From the NCBI GenBank assembly GCA_016748015.1, contig JAAOMT010000183.1, positions 805,574 to 869,573 of the forward strand: a DNA stretch of 64,000 bases, read 5' to 3'. Origin of the DNA: Geosiphon pyriformis (taxonomy: Eukaryota > Glomeromycota > Glomeromycetes > Archaeosporales > Geosiphonaceae). The notes under the pieces were generated by a model. The model was not told the DNA's origin. It saw only the letters and a list, made by a program, of their open reading frames with translations, and made no database searches. This document shows positions 1 through 13,153 of this stretch, piece after piece (the first letter of the stretch is position 1; each line of letters starts with the position of its first letter). The position numbers and the translations under genes are program-made.

Positions 1-30
1 TAAAGATATCAACAAATCTATTTTTATACA

Positions 31-763
31 AACTATTTGAAATAGATTAGCTTAAAAAAGACTTCATTTATGTATTTCTTGTTTCAAGCCATTAATTTCT
101 AAATCAAATAAAAAAAAATGTTTACAATAGATTTATACTTATAAAAATTGAACAATAGAAGATTTTAATCAAGTTGTTTGGTCAGATAAATTTACATATA
201 CACAATTTAGAAGTACAGAATTTGGACATGTATAGTGTAAACCTTTCTAAGAGTTTTATAAGGATTGTATTACAGCCACAGTTAAAAAAAGCTTTGGTCA
301 TATGTTTTGGAGATGTTTTTTATGAGTTGGTTTGAGTCCTTTAGTTCTTTTGATTGGTCATATTACTTGAGTTATACACTACAAAATCTTGCATAATTAT
401 GCAATTCCTATGGTAAACTTTATGCAAAAAAAACTAAAAAAAAAGTTTTTTTTTTCTAAGAAGACAATGTATCAATTCACACATCAAAAGTTGTGCATTC
501 TTTTTTTATTTCTTCAAATGTTGAATTACTTTTTTGGCCATCACAAAGTCTTAATATTACTCTAATAAAAAATTTTTGGTTATATATTGAAGTTAAAATT
601 CATTAACATAATTCACAACTCTCAAATATTGTACAATTGGAACAGTGGGTTAAGGAAGAATGGAATGTAATATCTGTAAATTATTATCATAATTTGATTA
701 AGTCTAGTTACATCAAGTTTAAGCTATTCTTAAAGCAAATAGAGGTCAAACAAACTACTAACA
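31..763 (+). pseudogene. Tc1/mariner transposase, decayed
   Basis: A DDE transposase remnant that would have cut and pasted a Tc1/mariner element. Read on the plus strand it gives, in order, KPLISKSNKKK, then YKN*TIEDFNQVVWSDK around 150-190 (the WSDE block holding the first catalytic Asp), a GHMFWRCF block near 300, a one-base frame change near 440, IHTSKVVHSFF near 480, and FWPSQSLNITLIKNFW near 535-580. The last block matches the family's WPSQSPDLNPIENLW, but the catalytic Glu is now Lys. A C-terminal tail (VQLEQWVKEEWNVIS) follows. Several in-frame TGA/TAG codons sit where Trp is expected. The N-terminus runs towards the left edge, so the 5' end and left inverted repeat are probably outside the window. 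Family assignment is firm; activity is not possible. Confidence 0.82.
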
Positions 764-829
764 TGTATTTTAATATAATAATAAAAAATTAATGATTCAT
801 AAGTTAGTTCTTTTATATAACATATTATA

Positions 830-1800
830 AAAGTGTTCAATCTTTTTTATATCCTTCTGTATTTATTTTAACAGTATATTTTGAAATATAATTTTTGTTA
901 TTAGTTTTATTAAATATGTTGTTATTTTTTTTTATTGATAATATTGTTATTTTATTATATACTAGTTTAAATAATATTACTTAAACAGTATTTTGTTTTA
1001 TTGTTTAATAAGCAAATAATATTAATAGTATAAATATGTCTTATTTTTTTGTTTTTTTTAACTAATTTTAGCCAATATTTTACATAATATTTTATTAAAT
1101 TTTTTGATTAAGCTATTTTTTTTTAAATAATATAATAATTTTAATGGTTTTTTAACTTCAAATTTTTGGCTTAATTTTGTTAATATTCTGTTTATAAAAT
1201 GGATTTTTTAATATGATAATAATTTTTTTAAACATCTATATTAACATATTAAGCCTTAATAAATAAATTCAGCTATTAATTTTGTATTAGCTTTTTATAT
1301 GACTTTAGGTTTTGGTCATTTAGTAAGATAGTTTATAACAACAACAATATATTAATTGTTTTTGGTTGTTATTAATAATAGTCTTATTAAGTCAATTTTA
1401 ATTTTATCAAATAGTTATTTAATTTCATTTTTTTTCTTTAATAAACATTATAACTTTATATATATTGTTTTATATTTAGATGTATTATTAATTAATAGTA
1501 CAATTGTTTGGTTTTTTTTAGTATTAATTTTCAATTAAAATGTTTTATTGTTGAATCTAAATATATATTAAACAATATTTTTTTTTGTTTTTTTATTATT
1601 TTTAATAGATTATTAAGATCTTTTAATTTTTTCTGTATAATTTATTTTGGTAATTAATATAATATTTAACTTGTTAATAAATTCTGTTTTGTTTATTTTG
1701 AGATAATTTTTTTTTAAACTATTTAGTAATAATATAGTAATTTAATTATTATTAATTTTTATAGTTTATTTTGTTATTTTATTGTTGTTTTATTAGAAAT
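830..1800 (-). pseudogene. Ty3/gypsy integrase remnant, nearly erased
   Basis: This stretch aligns by eye, on the minus strand, with the integrase parts of RT1 (about 5140-5960) and RT3 (about 24230-24990). The shared run around 940-1040 (attttattatatac... then ...ttgtttaataagcaaataat) corresponds to the peptide region before the C-terminal domain, and 1360-1520 corresponds to the zinc-binding HHCC region. Almost every C and G has become T or A, so no reading frame survives. It is a further, older copy of the same gypsy lineage, of which I cannot define LTRs. Confidence 0.55.
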
Positions 1801-3117
1801 CTCAACATGAATATTTTAGCCAATTAACAAATTGGTTTTTTTAATTATTATTGCTATATATGATGTCACTAGTACTATTTCTTTGAAAATAACCAAAAAA
1901 GCCAAAGATTCCAAAAAATAAGAGTAATTATTCACTTTTGTTATTGTTATATGAACTTCTTTGTGATTTTAGATAAAATTTTAGATAAAATTTCTATTGT
2001 ATTATCTAGTATATTATTTAAAATAGGCCAAAATCAATCACTAACTATATTATTAAATATGATTTCTTTTGGCAAATTATTACTAGTTTTAGAAACAAAA
2101 TAACAATCTTTTATTGGCTTATTTGTTTTAGAAACTAGACTGATCAAATAGAAACTGATTCATTTTTTCTACTGGTTTTTAATACTGCTATTGGTAATAC
2201 TTAGGAAATCATTTCTAGTTGTCAAAGATTTACTGAACAAGTGGTCTTTACTTTGGTGCTTGATGCTATTTTTAAAATCAAATTGGCTTATATTAAGACT
2301 GTTTTTTAGTTTGTACATGGTTTTTTGGATATTAGACTGATTTAGATACTGCAATAATCAAGATTAATACATTAAAAAAGTATTGTATTTAGTAAAAAAC
2401 TTCTAATTGTTGACATTGTTTTAAGTGTTAAGAGATAAGCTATTTAATTGTAAACTATAAAGTGTTTTTATTTCTTCTTTTTAAAAATTCCAAAATTTTC
2501 AAGATGTTTGTATTATGTTTTGTGAATGCTAAATTTTAGGTCAAAGCTTTTGCTTTTTTGAGCTTTCCTAAATTTTTACTTTTGATGACTTTTGTTTCTC
2601 TTTTATAGTTGTTGGTAGTTTTTTGGTATCTTCTTATTTAACTTTTTTGGAATCTGATTTGGCCAAACTTTTTGTATTAGTTAAATTAATTGTTAAATTT
2701 GTTAACTTTCTAATTGTTGTATTTAAACAATTCATTAAGAGTAATTTGATTTTAAACAGTGTTCTTAGTCTTAAAATTAATAACTTATAATTTATTTGGG
2801 CTTTTTTAGCAGAGCTGTTAATAAGTTGGAAAAAGAAATGGTTTTATTAAAAAAAAAATATATAAATAATATTAACATGTCTGATAATTCAAATTTTTTA
2901 GTTGGTAATAATAATAATATATTTTTTAACTTAATGTTTTTTTGGATATATAAATCTAATAATATTAAAACTAATATCTTAAAAACAGTCAAATGGCTAA
3001 TTGGATTGATTTTTTATAGTATTAAATTATTTAATGTAGTTTAAAAAATGTTGGTTTTGGATAAGTTTTTTTCTGTTGTATTAATATAGCATAGTCTGAA
3101 CTGGCTTAAATAGCTGA
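1801..3117. other. AT-rich stretch, no recognised gene
   Basis: I see no recognisable gene. A plus-strand open frame at 2796-3041 has a regular Leu/Glu/Lys pattern near its start and looks like decayed coding sequence, but I cannot assign it. The 2170-2350 stretch also has some coding flavour on the plus strand with stops. Both are probably debris of old retroelements. Confidence 0.4.
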
Positions 3118-4035
3118 TATTATAGATAATTATTTAGAATATTAAAACAAATAACAAATCTGTAATTTGGTGCTTAATAATTAAAAATGTTAGTAATTCT
3201 AAAGATTTTAATGTCTAAAGGTTTTGGTTAAGTTCTTTGTATAAAGAACAGAAATTTAATTAATGATTGCTTTTGTGAATTTTTTTTTTTAGTGTAATGG
3301 CCAATTTATTTTGGCAGTTATGCTCTTCTGGTAAATTATTTTTAAATTTTTATCTTTATTCTTGGATTTTTATCAAATTATCTTTAATATCAACTATTTA
3401 GTACTTAATCTCTTTAATTAATTAGCAAATAACAATAAATAAAATAAAAAAATAAAATAAAATAAAATAAAAAATAAAAAATTAGTATTCTGTTAATAAG
3501 CATAATCAAAAACTATTGGTTTAATGTAATTAAGTATTAAATTCTATCAACATAAAGTGTTAATAGTGAATAAGTAATTAATATTCTTAATTAAGTAACA
3601 ATAACATAAATTAAATAACAATTAGATATTTTTATTAATATAAATATGTTTTTGCTTTAAATTATAGAAAACTATCTTTTGAAAAAAGAGTATTGGAATT
3701 TTAAACTCTATTAAATTCTGAATCAATTCTGTTTTTTTTGTTTTTAATACTCTTAATATATATATATAATTCTTGTTATATAAAATCTCATATTTTTTTG
3801 AATAATATGTACTATTTTTTTTGATAATGTGCTTATTGCTAAACAATATGCCATGATTTCTAACAATGTGCTTATTGCTAAGCAATATGCCATAATTTAC
3901 TGACAATATGCTTATTGCTAAACAATATATTATAATTTTCTAACATTGTGCTTACTTGCTAAGTTTTATTCTTCAATTGGTCTATTTTTTTATCTGTTTT
4001 TTTTACTTTTTTTTTGTACTTTTTTATAAATAACA
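3118..4035 (-). repeat. RT1 3' LTR
   Basis: 918 bp, TATTATAG...AATAACA on the plus strand (ancestral TGTTACAG...GTAACA). It carries about three and a half tandem units of roughly 40 bp at 3820-3960, built on the hairpin TATTGCTAAGCAATA. The sequence matches the three-part copy piece by piece. Flanked on the left by CTGA, the target duplication. Confidence 0.88.
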
Positions 4036-4640
4036 TTATTTTCTCCTTCAATATTGAGCTTTATTGAAATCTTTATTTTGAATTAAGTCTATTATTTTTT
4101 TTTTAATACTATTTGTTTAATTTTGTTTCTTATTTTTTTACATTGAGAGTTGTTTACTTTTTTCTACTGGTTAATAGTTTTTATTTTTATTTTTTAGTAT
4201 AGTAGTATTTTTAGATAATTTTAAAATATGGTATGTAGTTAGTAAATTGTTTTAATATATAGTATAAAATTTGTCTTCTTTCTAATAAAATTTTCAATTT
4301 GTTGTACTATTTTTTGATTGAATATTTTTTTAAATTTATCAATATATAATTCTTAGATATTTAGCTTTTGTTCTAATTAATAATAACAGTATAATATTAG
4401 AAGTTGTTTTATTTATAGCTTCCAGTTTTTTTTAATTGGCTCTTTTATTGAGATTATTATTAGTATTTTCTCAAAAGTATTCTTTACTTTTTCTATAACT
4501 TTATCTGATAAGTACTTTGTTTAGTTTTGTAGAATAATTTTTGCTTTTTTTTTTTGGTGTTTCAATAACAAATTGTTTGGTAATTAATGATAATTTCATG
4601 TCTAATTGTTGTTAATTTATGGTCTGAAATAATTGTTAAG
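4036..4640 (-). pseudogene. RT1 ORF3 remnant
   Basis: Between integrase and the 3' LTR the minus strand reads VQQIENFIRKKTNF...IKTIY, then KIKIKTINQ, then NNSQCKKIRNKIKQIV, broken by stops. This follows ORF3 of RT3 (LQQLEQFVEKNNL...ITNTQFKELQNKI) and RT4 almost position by position. It shows that the additional ORF was present in the oldest copy too. Function unknown. Confidence 0.65.
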
Positions 4641-4739
4641 CCATCATGTAAATGTGGTCTAGAATTTCTATCTTTTTATTATTGCTTTTATTATGTAAAC
4701 TGTGTCTTTATATACTATTTTTGTAAATCAATTTGATGT

Positions 4740-5770
4740 GTTTGTGTTAATAATTATAATTGGTTTTAGATCTTATGGAATTTTATCTGGTTGAACTAGT
4801 ATTTATTGTATTCCTAGTTGTAGAATATTACTGGTAGATGATAATACTATATTATAATATGGTTTTAGTCAATTCTTATATGCTGCTTTAGCTAAGATAT
4901 TATTGTTCTATCTTAATTTATAAGTTTTATTTCCTAGAATTTTTTCAATATAAAATGGTTTATTCTATTTGGAATCAAATTTTCCACTCCATACAAGAGT
5001 ATTTTGTCTTTAATTTTAAATTCAACTGGTTTATTTGGTAATTGATTATTATGTCATTTTTTTTGTTTTGCTTGTGATTTTTATATATTATTAGCTGCTA
5101 TTTATCTTTTGTTTTCTAATATTTTTATTAAATTATATGTTTTTTTTAGCAATATTTTTTGAAAGTTGGCTTTTGTTATTGGTTCTATTGGATATGTATT
5201 GATATCTATCTTAGCTGATAATATTGCTATTTTATTATATACAAGTTCAAATAGTATTACTTATGTAGTATTTTGCTTTATTGTTTGATAAACAAATAAT
5301 ACTGATAGTATAAATAAATCCTATTTGTCCTGATTTTTTTGGCTAATTTTGGCTATTGCTTTACACTGTTACAGATAAACTTAGTAAAGTAAGAAAATAG
5401 TAATGTTTAATGCTTTCAATTATCAATAATGTATACATTTGCTTTTTAAATTGCTTTTGTTTTTGGCCATTTTGTAAAATAGTCTATGGCTACTGCTATA
5501 TATCAATTGTTTTTGCTGATTATTGTTAGTAGTCTTACTAAGTTAATTTCAATTTAATTAAATAATTATTCTACTTTGATTGGTCTTAGTGGTTCACTGG
5601 ATTTTGTTCCTCTTTTTCTTTAATAAGCATCACAATTTTGAACATATTAGATAATATTTAAATATATAAATGACCAATAGTATTATTTTTTGGTTCTTTC
5701 TATGGTTGCTTTTTTATAAAAATGTTCTGCTATTAGATCTGAATACATATTAAACAATATTGTTTTTTTT
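4740..5770 (-). pseudogene. RT1 integrase remnant
   Basis: Minus-strand remnant of the pol integrase that would join element DNA to the host genome. The segment parallels RT3 at 23.8-25.0 kb along its length, including the region matching the HHCC zinc-binding motif (5600-5700) and the C-terminal domain (4790-5060). No frame longer than a few dozen codons survives and most substitutions are to A or T. Confidence 0.7.
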
Positions 5771-5899
5771 TCTGGTTTTGTAATTACTCTAATTGGCTAA
5801 TCTGGATCTTTTTTGTTTTTCTAATATAGTATATTTTGATAAATAATAAAGTATTTTAATTGTTGTTTTATGTTGTTTTATTTTTTTTAATTTTTTTTT

Positions 5900-7330
5900 A
5901 AATTATTAAGTATTGATATAATATTAAAGTTGTTAATATTTTTGTGCATTTATTTTTTGTTATATTTTTGGGTTGAAATGTTTTTAAATTTGTTTTATTC
6001 ACAATAAACTATTGGTATTTTTGTTTTTTTTTCCCTTTTTATAATGTACTATATAATTAAATAATGATAATTCTATTTTTTATCTTATATAGTGATCATT
6101 TTCAAATTCCTGCTTTTGAATTGATGTTAATTTTTTGTGATTAGTATACAAATCAAACTTTTAACTAAAGTATTTTTTCCATTTGATGACAACTCAATAA
6201 ATAGTTAAGTGTTTTAATACTAGAGTTCTATAGTTTTTCTTGGCTGGACTTAAACTTTGGTTGACATATGCTATTGGATGTTCTTATTTATCTGTTTTTT
6301 TTGTAACAATACAGCTTCCAATGCTTGACTAAATGCATTAGTGGTAATGATAAATGACTTGTTATAATCTAAATAGATTATTATTAAAGCTTAAATAAGC
6401 TTTCTTCTTAAAATATTAAAAGCTTTTTGTTGAGTTTCAGTCCATTTATATTTAATATTTTTTGTTTATAGCTGGTAGAATAGTTAAGTCAGTTTGGAAA
6501 AGTTTTGGATAAAGTGGCAATAATATTTAGCAAATTCCAAAAATGCTCTTAATTCTATTAAGTTTGTTAATATTAGAAAGTTTTTAACTATTTTAATTTT
6601 GTCTGGATCTGTTTTAATACTGTTTTTGCTTATAACATGTTTTAAAAACTTTAATTTTGTTTTGTTAAAGAAGCATTTGATTGCATTCAACTTTAATTTG
6701 ACTCTTTTTAATTTTTTAAACATTTGTTAGAAATAATAGAAATGGTCATTGAATGTTTTAGAAAACACATTGGTATTGTTTAAGTAGACTATTACTGATT
6801 TTTATAGTAATTTAGTATATACAATTTCTATAAGCCATTGAAAGATAACTGAAGCATTAGTTATAAAAAACATAATATTAAATTTGAAATTCTCTTCTCT
6901 GATTGTAAATACTATCTTTTTTTTGTTAGCTGAATTCATAACTACTTGTCAATAACTACTATCTAAGTCTAATGTTAAGAATCATTTCTTTTTTCTAAAA
7001 ATATTATATAACTCCTGAATTTATGGAGTTAGATAGCTGTTTTCATAAATAATACTATTAAATTTTCTATAATCTACACAAAAGTGGATTTTTTTATTCT
7101 TCTTATGAACAAATATCATTGGTAATAACCATAGACTTATTGATAATTAAATTAATTTGTTGTTTAATATTTTGTTGATTTCTTGTTAAATAATCTTATG
7201 GCTTGCTAATGGTATTTTGTATGCTTGTTGTTTTATTGGCATTATATCTCTAGTCTTAATTTGGTGTTGAATAATGTCAGTTTTGCCAAATTTATTTTCA
7301 TTTACAAAGATGTTAGTGAAGTTGTTAAGT
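5900..7330 (-). pseudogene. RT1 reverse transcriptase and RNase H remnant
   Basis: Minus-strand pol remnant. The frame at 6484-6723 reads KCFFNKTKLKFLKHVISKNSI, which is the RT connection segment (KCFFGKTELKFLGHVVSK in better copies). The catalytic box near 6780-6800 reads VYLNNTNV, so both catalytic Asp codons have become Asn. RNase H sequence lies at about 6090-6480. The copy is catalytically dead. Confidence 0.78.
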
Positions 7331-7689
7331 AATATTTTGAGTTGTATATGTTATAGTAAGTCAAAGTTTTCCAAGTTTATTTTTTTCAATTGTTTTGGTT
7401 AAAACAAATAACATTTTTTTCATCTGTATATTGTTTGTAATATAATATCTATATATCTATACAGTTGTGAAAAATTTGGAATTGTGTTTGGTGGTTGGTT
7501 TTCAACTTCAGTAATTAAATATTTAATAGTAATTCTATTTGGTATTTTGATGGTGTTTTCAGTTGTGTTGTAAATGAAAATTTTAATGTGTTTATAGTTT
7601 TTGGCTAATATGTAGAGATTGGTAATTTTAATTTTTTTTAATTTACAAATAGTTGGTTCTGCTTCAAATATTTGAAGCTAATCTTTCAC

Positions 7690-8230
7690 TTTTTTTTCTA
7701 TTACTAACATATATTGATTATATGGTGAAATAAAAACTAATTAATTGGTAGAAATAATTTTTCTCTTATTAATAATTTTCTCTTTTGTCATATTAACTGG
7801 TATGTTTATTTTATCCATTAATCTAAATTTATTTTTTCTTCTAATTGTAATTCCTAATTTTTTTTTGTTTCTATTGATACTAATTGAACTATTTTTACCA
7901 AAGATAGAAATATTGCCTGTGCTATTTTTTTATTTGATTCAATGGTATATTTTTTTTTGAGTCATTTTGTAGCATTGCAATAATATTTCTTATATATCCT
8001 GTATTAATTATTCTTCTTTTGATATTAATTTCTTTTTTCACTAAACTAAATTTAGATGCTAATTAAACTATTATTGTTGTTGAAATTTCCAGTACTATTT
8101 TTAGATTTATACTGGTATGTAAATAGGGTTCTAATCTGATGACAGTTTTTTCTGGATATCTGAAATCAAATCTTGTATTAGTATTATGTGTGCATTTTGG
8201 CATAATATTTTTATCATTATTGCTGAATCA
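7690..8230 (-). pseudogene. RT1 dUTPase remnant
   Basis: The minus strand near 8100-8200 reads MPKCTHNTNTRFDFRYPEK, which is motif 1 of the trimeric dUTPase (AHEIDAGYDLRYPGK in RT2), and the following 400 bases follow RT2 and RT3 through the remaining motifs. dUTPase hydrolyses dUTP and keeps uracil out of new DNA. The domain is destroyed here, but it proves that the insertion between protease and RT predates RT1. Confidence 0.72.
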
Positions 8231-9990
8231 TTTAAGTTCCTATTCTATTAAAAAATCTGCAAGCATAATATATTGTTTAGAGTTGTAATTAAAGTTTGAA
8301 TTATTATTATTATTATTGCTATTGTAAACAAAATTGAAACCATTGTTGTTGTTATTATTAGAATTTAAATTATGTTTGAATTTTGATTCCAATTCTGATG
8401 TGCACTTATTAATTGATTTTTCTTTCTTGGAGATCAAATAGATCATGTGTGATAATAAATTGTAGATAAGATTACAATTGTCACAATATTTGAAGTCATT
8501 TGGAATTAAACAATATTTACAAAGTTTAGTATTTAATTTTTTTAAACACTGCTTTTGTTCTTTTTTAGTGAGTATTAACTTTTAGTAGTGTTCATAGAAT
8601 TGTTTTGGATTGCTTAGGATATTAACAAATATATTTGGATTGGGAATAGGAATGGTTTTGACAGGTTTTGGTGAGTTATTTTTAATTACTAATATTTTAC
8701 TAGGTAAAACATCTTTGATTTTGGTACTTGCCATTTGCCAGATTTTGTTTTCATTATTTGAATAATTATTCAAGTATAAAAGTGCTCAATTTCATGTAGT
8801 ATTAAAATAGGTTCTTTGACTTATTCAGTCATTTATGAAAATTATGTATTAACATAATATGTTACATGTTTCTTCTCAATCAAGAATGTTATTCCATATT
8901 TCTTTGTCAAGTAGCATTTTTTCATAAGCAAAACATAGTTTATTGTCCCACTTTCCTTGTTATTTAGAATAACTAAAACATTTTTAGTAGCAGGATTTGT
9001 AATAGTAGTGGATGCATGTTCAATAGTCTTTTTTAGACAAAATCCAAGCTTTCATAAATGAAAGCTTTTTATTGCAATTAATATATTTAAGTAGAATGTA
9101 TGGCAGTTTTTTCTTTGTGTTCATGAAATAGGATCAATTTTATCTACTAGTTATTTCTTCAGTGGCTGTAATGACTTCTGTTTTATCTTCTTTCTTTATT
9201 ATTCCAAAAGAGTATTAGCAATAATTTATTGTGTTTGTTTTTAGCTCATAAGACTTGATAGACTTCTTAAGTAGATTTTTTTTTCTCTTTCTCCAACTTA
9301 ATTAATAGTTGTTTTCTTGAAAAAGCTTTAAAGTATTTATAAATAACTGGTATTCAAGTTTGTTAACCATCTTAACTAAGCTGTAGCTCTTGTGTAGTTC
9401 AGTCAAATATGATATTAGTTTTTAATAACCAGTCATAATTAACAAGAACTTGATACTGTGTGGCTTCTATTATAAGAACTTTGATAAGTGTCATAATGCC
9501 ATTAACTTTGAACAAGAAGTTATTAATTTTATTGATAAAAATCTTGGTGGCTTTATTATTAGTAATAATTCTGGTATTGACAGTATAATTAACTTAGTAA
9601 CCTAATTGATCCATAAGTTATCATGTAATAATACTGCTTGTAAAACTACTATTAAGAATTAATTTAATAAATTGGCCATCAACTTTGGCATCAGTATACA
9701 TGACAGTAATTGGTTTAGTATTAAAAGCAGCTTTACTGAATAGAAATGGCTTGTTAATTTTTCTATTTTGAAAGGAAATATGGCTGCAAGTAATTTGTCT
9801 TTAATAATAGTTGCTAATAAAATATTGTTGGTAAGTAGTGTTTTTGGGCTTTTTAAGTTATTAAATAAGTTGGTTTTTAGAATAACTAAAAAATTTAAAT
9901 AGTTCTGAAAATTTGGGTTTTGGGTGTACTCATTTCTTAAACTTCACTAACATGATTCTAATAATTAATTTGATAAATTGAAAATTAATT
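8231..9990 (-). pseudogene. RT1 protease and Cys-rich linker remnant
   Basis: Minus-strand sequence at 9590-9730 reads KPITVMYTDAKVDGQFIK then LILNSSFTSSIIT, matching the aspartic protease of RT3 (LILDSGSVSSIIT); the catalytic Asp is Asn. Between it and the dUTPase, 8230-9300 corresponds to the Cys-rich modules of the other copies, with most Cys codons lost. Confidence 0.68.
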
Positions 9991-11995
9991 AGTATATTAT
10001 TATTGCTGATCTCCAATTCTGTTGCATATAAGTAATTCTTGGCTTTTGGTTGCTAGTTAACATTTGAACTAAGTTTTGGAACAGTATTTAAATTAGTTGT
10101 AATTGATAGATAATTTATGGCTGTAGTTAATAAATAACTAATACTAGAGTTTAATATATTGGAGGTAAGTATATGAGTTGTTACATTATTGAAATGTAAT
10201 AAGATTGATATTGTTCCTGATTTTGGGTTTGATTTGGAGTTTAAAACTGGTGATTGGAGTTTTAATATTGATTTTTTGATCATTGATTATTTAATTTTAA
10301 ATGACAATTGAATTTTAAGTGTCTTTGTTTATTACAATAGTGGCAGATACACATTTTTTACTATTATGATTGATTGGTTAATAAAAATAATAGGTGTAAT
10401 TGATTTTGAAAATGATTGGAGTTTTTTTAATTGTTATAATATTGTGGAAATTAATAGATTGTTTAATTGTTAATTAAATATCTCTAATTTTTTGATTAAT
10501 GGCTTTGCCAAATTGTTTTAATTTGGTATCCAATTTAAATAATTTGTTTATTAATAAGTTTACAGCTTAGGTGTAATTGGCTTTAAGTTCAGCTAATTTA
10601 AAATCTTGAATATGTGTAACTGTGTTTTGAAAAGTATTTGGGTATATTAGACATACTCATTGTAACAAACTACTGTATAATCCATAAATAAATTGGTTTA
10701 AAATCTGTGCTGCTGTAAAGTAGTTAGCTTAAATTGTCTAAATTTGGCATAGATTTCTATAAAAATGTTCTAAGTAAATAGTAACTGTTTTAGTATTAAC
10801 TTGTTTAATTGTGATAAAACTAGTTAACAATTGATTGATACTGTTGTAATTATTAAAATATTGTAAAAACATGGTTTTAAATGTGTTAAAAGTTTGTGGC
10901 TTGTTAATGAAATTTTAATACCACAAGTTGGTAGTATTCTATAAAAAATAAGAAATGGCTTGAAAAGCTTTGGCATTGTCTCAATTATTGGCTATAATTG
11001 TCTTAACTATGTCATTCAATTATGTTTAGGCATTGTTTTTTTTACTGGTAAATTTTTCAAGTTTGACAATAAGTGTATATGCTATTGGTGCTAGTTGTTG
11101 TTGTTGCAATTGTTGTTAAGATTGTTGTTGAAGCTGTTGTTATAATAAAGCAATTAGTACAATTGGTGAATTAATCATAATTACTAGAGATAAATTTTGC
11201 TAAATAATAGAAATGGAATTTAAATTGTTCTGATTTTGTAAAGTTTGAACAATCAGAGTTTGTATTTCTGGATTATTTGAAATTGGATTTTAATTATTAT
11301 TTCTCTGATTGCTGTTGTCTTTTTTTTCTAATTCAGTATCTTTTTAATAACTAGTAGATTTAAAATTTGGTTGAAGTAACAGTTATCAAAGTTTAATGAC
11401 ATTGTTGGTCGCAATTTAAATTCTTTAAAGTAATTGTCATATGTTCCTAATAGTTTGGTTTTCTCTTAATAATTTTGGAATAGTACTCTAAGTAATGATG
11501 TTTTTGCAATTGATAGTAATATGAATCTGAATAGTATATATATAGTACTTTCTGGTATATGATGGTATGATAAGTAAATAGATAAAATAATTTTAGATTT
11601 CTTCCAATTAGGTAGTTGTATTTTTCTTGATGTTTTTGCTGGAGTTTGTAATTATTTTTTGTCTGTAAAGATAATAGAAAATTTTTATTAAATGTAATTT
11701 TCAATTTTTTTGTTTATTTTTATAATTAATAGTATAAACAAATAGTTTGGTAAAAGTATAGTGCTTTGAAATAATTTACTATAAAAATTGTTGAAAGTGG
11801 TTTTTGAATCTTTTTGGTCTTTCAAATAGGATTTAATTTTTTTTTAACATAGTAATTGAAAGCTAATTTTGCTGGTTAATGATTATTTATCAGTCCAAAA
11901 TAGATTTGATAATATTGAAATAAATATTTCACAAATTCTAAATAATTTTCTCTTATGATTTCTTGTTTTGTCACTTTTCTGAATAGTTGATATTG
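9991..11995 (-). pseudogene. RT1 gag remnant
   Basis: Minus-strand structural-protein region between protease and PBS. Near 11980 it begins LFRKVTKQEIIRENYLEF, then KYLFQYYQ, parallel to RT3 (KVAEPEN..., FLFQQYSQQ). The start region has AAAAGTG but no ATG, as in the other copies. Gln-rich sequence near 11090-11160 matches the pre-capsid low-complexity part. The zinc knuckle is not recoverable. Confidence 0.6.
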
Positions 11996-12021
11996 GTGCT
12001 GGTTCTCTGTTGGATTATATC

Positions 12022-12038
12022 TCACAAGGAGCACCAAA
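12022..12038 (-). other. RT1 primer-binding site
   Basis: Directly inside the 5' LTR the minus strand reads TTTGGTGCTCCTTGTGAG. TGG plus the following bases would pair with the 3' CCA end of a tRNA. The same site occurs in RT2, RT3 and RT4. Which tRNA is used cannot be told from the window. Confidence 0.7.
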
Positions 12039-12570
12039 TATTACAGGTAATTATTTAGGATGTTAGAACAAATAACAAATCTGTAACTTGGTGCTCAATA
12101 GTTGAAAATATTGGTAATTTTGAAGGTTTTGGAGTTTGAAGGTTTTGGTTAAGTTTTTTGTATAATAGACAAAGATTTAATTAATGGTTGCTTCCATGAA
12201 TTTTTTTTTTCAATGTAATAGCCAGTTTATTTTAGCAATTGTGCCTTTCTGATAAGTTATCCTTAAATTTTTACTCTTATTTTCAGGTTTTTTATCAGAC
12301 TATTTTTGATGTTAACTATTTAATACTTAATTCTTTTAATCAATTAGCAAATAACAAAGAATGAAACAAAAAAAAAAAAATAAAATAAAAAATAAAATAA
12401 GAAATTAATATTCTGTTAATAGTTATAATCAAGAGTTATTGGTTCAGTATAATTAATTATTGAATTCTATTAATATGGAGTGTTGATAGTAGGTAAGTGA
12501 TTAATATTCTTAATCAAGTAATAATAATATGAATTAGATAATAATTGAATATTTTTATTAATATAAATGT
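12039..12570 (-). repeat. RT1 5' LTR, piece 1 of 3
   Basis: Matches 3118-3650 of the intact RT1 LTR. It stops at 12570, where RT2 begins, after the target ATGT (12567-12570). It contains TTGGTGCTC (12088-12096), an inverted copy of the PBS core. Confidence 0.88.
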
Positions 12571-13153
12571 TGTTACCGGAGGTTTTTGATCTCTTTTCTT
12601 GAATGTTGTTGATGTCTGTTTGCTGTGAATTCACGTTTTCTGGATGTAGTTGAACCTCCAGTAACTGAATTTATCTTCAAATTATCTCCTATAATTTGAA
12701 CTGCTGGGCTTATAAGTGGAATGGCCAATTCCTTACCAGTTACTTTATGTAGTTATGTTGTAGTAAACGTCAACTCTTTTCCAGGAATTGCTCGTCTAGA
12801 AGCTCACTAAAATGTATAGTTACTTTGCTGTGAAAGTCAACTCTTCTACAGGAATCTCGTCTGTAGGCTACCTTAATGATTGTAATAAGAAAAGAAAAGG
12901 AAAATAAAAGAAATGTAAAAGAAATAGAATTTTTGTCAAGAGAANNNNNNNNNNNNNNNNNNNNCATGATTAATTATCACAATTAGGTTACATTTGTGTT
13001 GTGTACAATTTGGGTTATTAATTAAATGATAATTTCGAACATTCTTTGCTAATGTAATAAGTGATAATTTGAAATGATAATATATGCTAATTAATGATAG
13101 GAATTATGAGATAGTTTCATGCTAAATGATATCTCTAATTTTGTCTGGTAACA
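12571..13153 (-). repeat. RT2 3' LTR with assembly gap
   Basis: Matches the 981-bp LTR at 21051-22031 at both ends, but a run of 20 N at 12945-12964 stands in for about 417 bp present in the other copy (21426-21842). The gap size is therefore a placeholder, and the element is about 400 bp longer than it appears here. Confidence 0.9.

Noticed and set aside
7745-7960. Hydrophobic plus-strand ORF, apparent membrane protein
   Set aside because: It is the antisense of the decayed RT1 dUTPase; T-rich antisense strands always read as Phe/Leu/Ile.
12770-12967. Open frame with unknown residues in RT2 3' LTR
   Set aside because: It spans the run of N and lies in non-coding LTR; the corresponding region of the other LTR has no conserved frame.
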